Source: Gemmatimonadota bacterium
Lineage (GTDB): Bacteria > Gemmatimonadota > Gemmatimonadetes > Gemmatimonadales > Gemmatimonadaceae
Direction: 5' to 3'
Assembly (NCBI GenBank): GCA_028287235.1
Contig: JAQBQB010000018.1
Location: forward strand, 124,001-188,000
DNA length: 64,000 nucleotides
The position numbers and the translations under genes are program-made. Below the pieces are notes generated by a model. That model was not told the origin of the DNA. It did no database searches and worked only from the letters and a program-made list of their open reading frames with translations. Shown in pieces: positions 63,064 through 64,000 of this stretch (the stretch's first letter is position 1; every line of letters begins with the position of its first letter).

Positions 63064-64000
63064 ATGCGCACTCTCGTCCGCGTCGTGTCCAGCTCGGAGT
63101 CGGCGGCGCGCGACGCGTCGGCGATCGCGGCGGGCATTCCGTCGCGCGTGTTGATGCAGCGCGCCGGCGCCGCCGCGGCCTCGGAGATCGCGCTCCGGTA
63201 TCGCGACCGCATCGGCGGCGAAGTGCTCATCCTCGCCGGTCCCGGCAACAACGGCGGCGACGCGTGGGTCGTGGCGCGGGCGTTGGAGACGGCCGGCGCG
63301 CACGTGCGTGTCATCGAACCGGTCCCGTCGAAAACGCCCGACGCACAGGCCGAGCGCGAGCTCGCGCTCCAACAGATCTCCGACCGGCGCGTGGAGTCGG
63401 CGCGCGCCGGCGATTCGCTCTACCGCGGCGAAGCGTTGATCATCGACGGCCTGCTCGGAACGGGCGCGACCGGTGCGCCGCGCGGCGAGCTCGGACGCGT
63501 GATCGAGCAGCTCGCCGCGCTCTCGACGCGCGACGCGGCCATCGTCGCCCTCGACGTGCCGAGCGGGCTCGATGCCACCACGGGAATCGCGGAAGGCGCC
63601 GTCACCGCGGCGGACCTCACGCTCACCTTCGGCACGGTGAAGCGCGGCCATCTCGTGAATCGCGAAGTGTGCGGCGCCATCGCGGTGCTCGACATCGGAC
63701 TCGGCTCGCACGCGTCGCTTGGTGACGGCGCGCCGAAGCTCGTCGACGAGCAATGGGTCGCGTCGCAAGTGCCGCTGATTCCGGCGAGCGCGCACAAGGG
63801 TGTGCGCAAGAAGTTGGCGATCGTGGGCGGCGCGCAGGGAATGGTCGGCGCCACGATCCTCGCGGCGCGCGCCGCGATACGCAGCGGCATTGGGATGGTG
63901 AAGCTCATCGTGGACGAGGACAGCTTGCGCGCCGTGCAGGAGAGCGAGCCGTACGCGCTCGCCGCGCGCTGGCCGCAGGACGACGCGGCCGCGGCGCGCG
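63064..64000 (+). CDS. nnr: bifunctional NAD(P)H-hydrate epimerase/dehydratase, 5' part
   Basis: The gene runs off the right edge. The N-terminal YjeF_N epimerase domain is complete: ILAGPGNNGGDAWVVARALE, the catalytic Asp in LIIDGLLGTGATGAPRGELG, VALDVPSGLDATTG and LTFGTVKRGHL. It is followed by the start of the C-terminal kinase-like dehydratase domain (HKGVRKKLAIVGGAQGMVGA). The enzyme repairs hydrated NADH and NADPH. Start ATG at 63064, 26 bp after the zinc-ribbon gene. Confidence 0.93.
   Translation, partial: MRTLVRVVSSSESAARDASAIAAGIPSRVLMQRAGAAAASEIALRYRDRIGGEVLILAGPGNNGGDAWVVARALETAGAHVRVIEPVPSKTPDAQAERELALQQISDRRVESARAGDSLYRGEALIIDGLLGTGATGAPRGELGRVIEQLAALSTRDAAIVALDVPSGLDATTGIAEGAVTAADLTLTFGTVKRGHLVNREVCGAIAVLDIGLGSHASLGDGAPKLVDEQWVASQVPLIPASAHKGVRKKLAIVGGAQGMVGATILAARAAIRSGIGMVKLIVDEDSLRAVQESEPYALAARWPQDDAAAAR

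Overview
The window is GC-rich bacterial DNA. It is most likely from Gemmatimonadota or a close relative. That is an inference from the gene mix: an ADOP-type duplicated permease paired with a PadR regulator, DUF2723, DUF4159, DUF983, a Minf_1886-family protein and a DUF5996 protein, all beside ordinary core genes (purH, purN, valS, thrS, glyA, selA). Nothing in the sequence names a species.

Region 1 (1-1747) holds damaged or accessory DNA. A TonB-dependent receptor fragment is fused out of frame to the tail of another gene. It is followed by a two-gene minus-strand unit that encodes a DUF4123 protein (type VI effector chaperone family) and an unrecognised partner.

Region 2 (1748-18480) is the accessory part of the window. 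A complete tRNA-Ser(TGA) lies at 18398-18480 on the minus strand. A 56-bp copy of its 3' half occurs at 1748-1803, 5847-5902 and 18394-18449. These three att sites delimit two tandem integrated elements. Element A (about 4.2 kb) has a truncated integrase hit by an 875-bp IS5-family element, a toxin-antitoxin operon and a few unknown genes. Element B (about 12.5 kb) has a tyrosine integrase, a CI-like repressor with palindromic operators, an HNH nuclease, a DUF1376 replication protein, a pair of tandem paralogues and a 1490-residue tape-measure protein. It has no recognisable capsid, portal or terminase gene. It is either a deletion remnant or a phage satellite that brings its own tail ruler.

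Region 3 (18481-32600) carries transporters and stress genes: a DHA2 drug-type MFS, a cytoplasmic-looking HtrA protease, an HxlR regulator coupled to a second MFS, a copA-csoR copper operon with two CsoR-like operators, a CvrA-type K+/H+ antiporter and membrane proteins of uncharacterised families.

Region 4 (32600-46200) is core metabolism and translation: purH, a tandem M42 peptidase, purN, gmhB, selA, a lipoprotein, valS, a BON protein and thrS. Many genes overlap by 4-50 nt.

Region 5 (46200-64000) has the ADOP permease/PadR pair, then thiolase, bioY, a CPBP protease, 3-hydroxybutyryl-CoA dehydrogenase, acyl-CoA dehydrogenase and a leucine-type dehydrogenase, suggesting short-chain acyl-CoA and branched amino acid turnover. 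After these come rpiB-glyA, PspC and DinB proteins, an M20 amidohydrolase, an old yellow enzyme, a solitary protein with a TIR-like N-terminal half, a Minf_1886 protein, a zinc ribbon and the 5' part of an NAD(P)H-hydrate repair enzyme. Two intergenic inverted-repeat structures (about 49346-49580 and 55561-55750) are not explained by genes.
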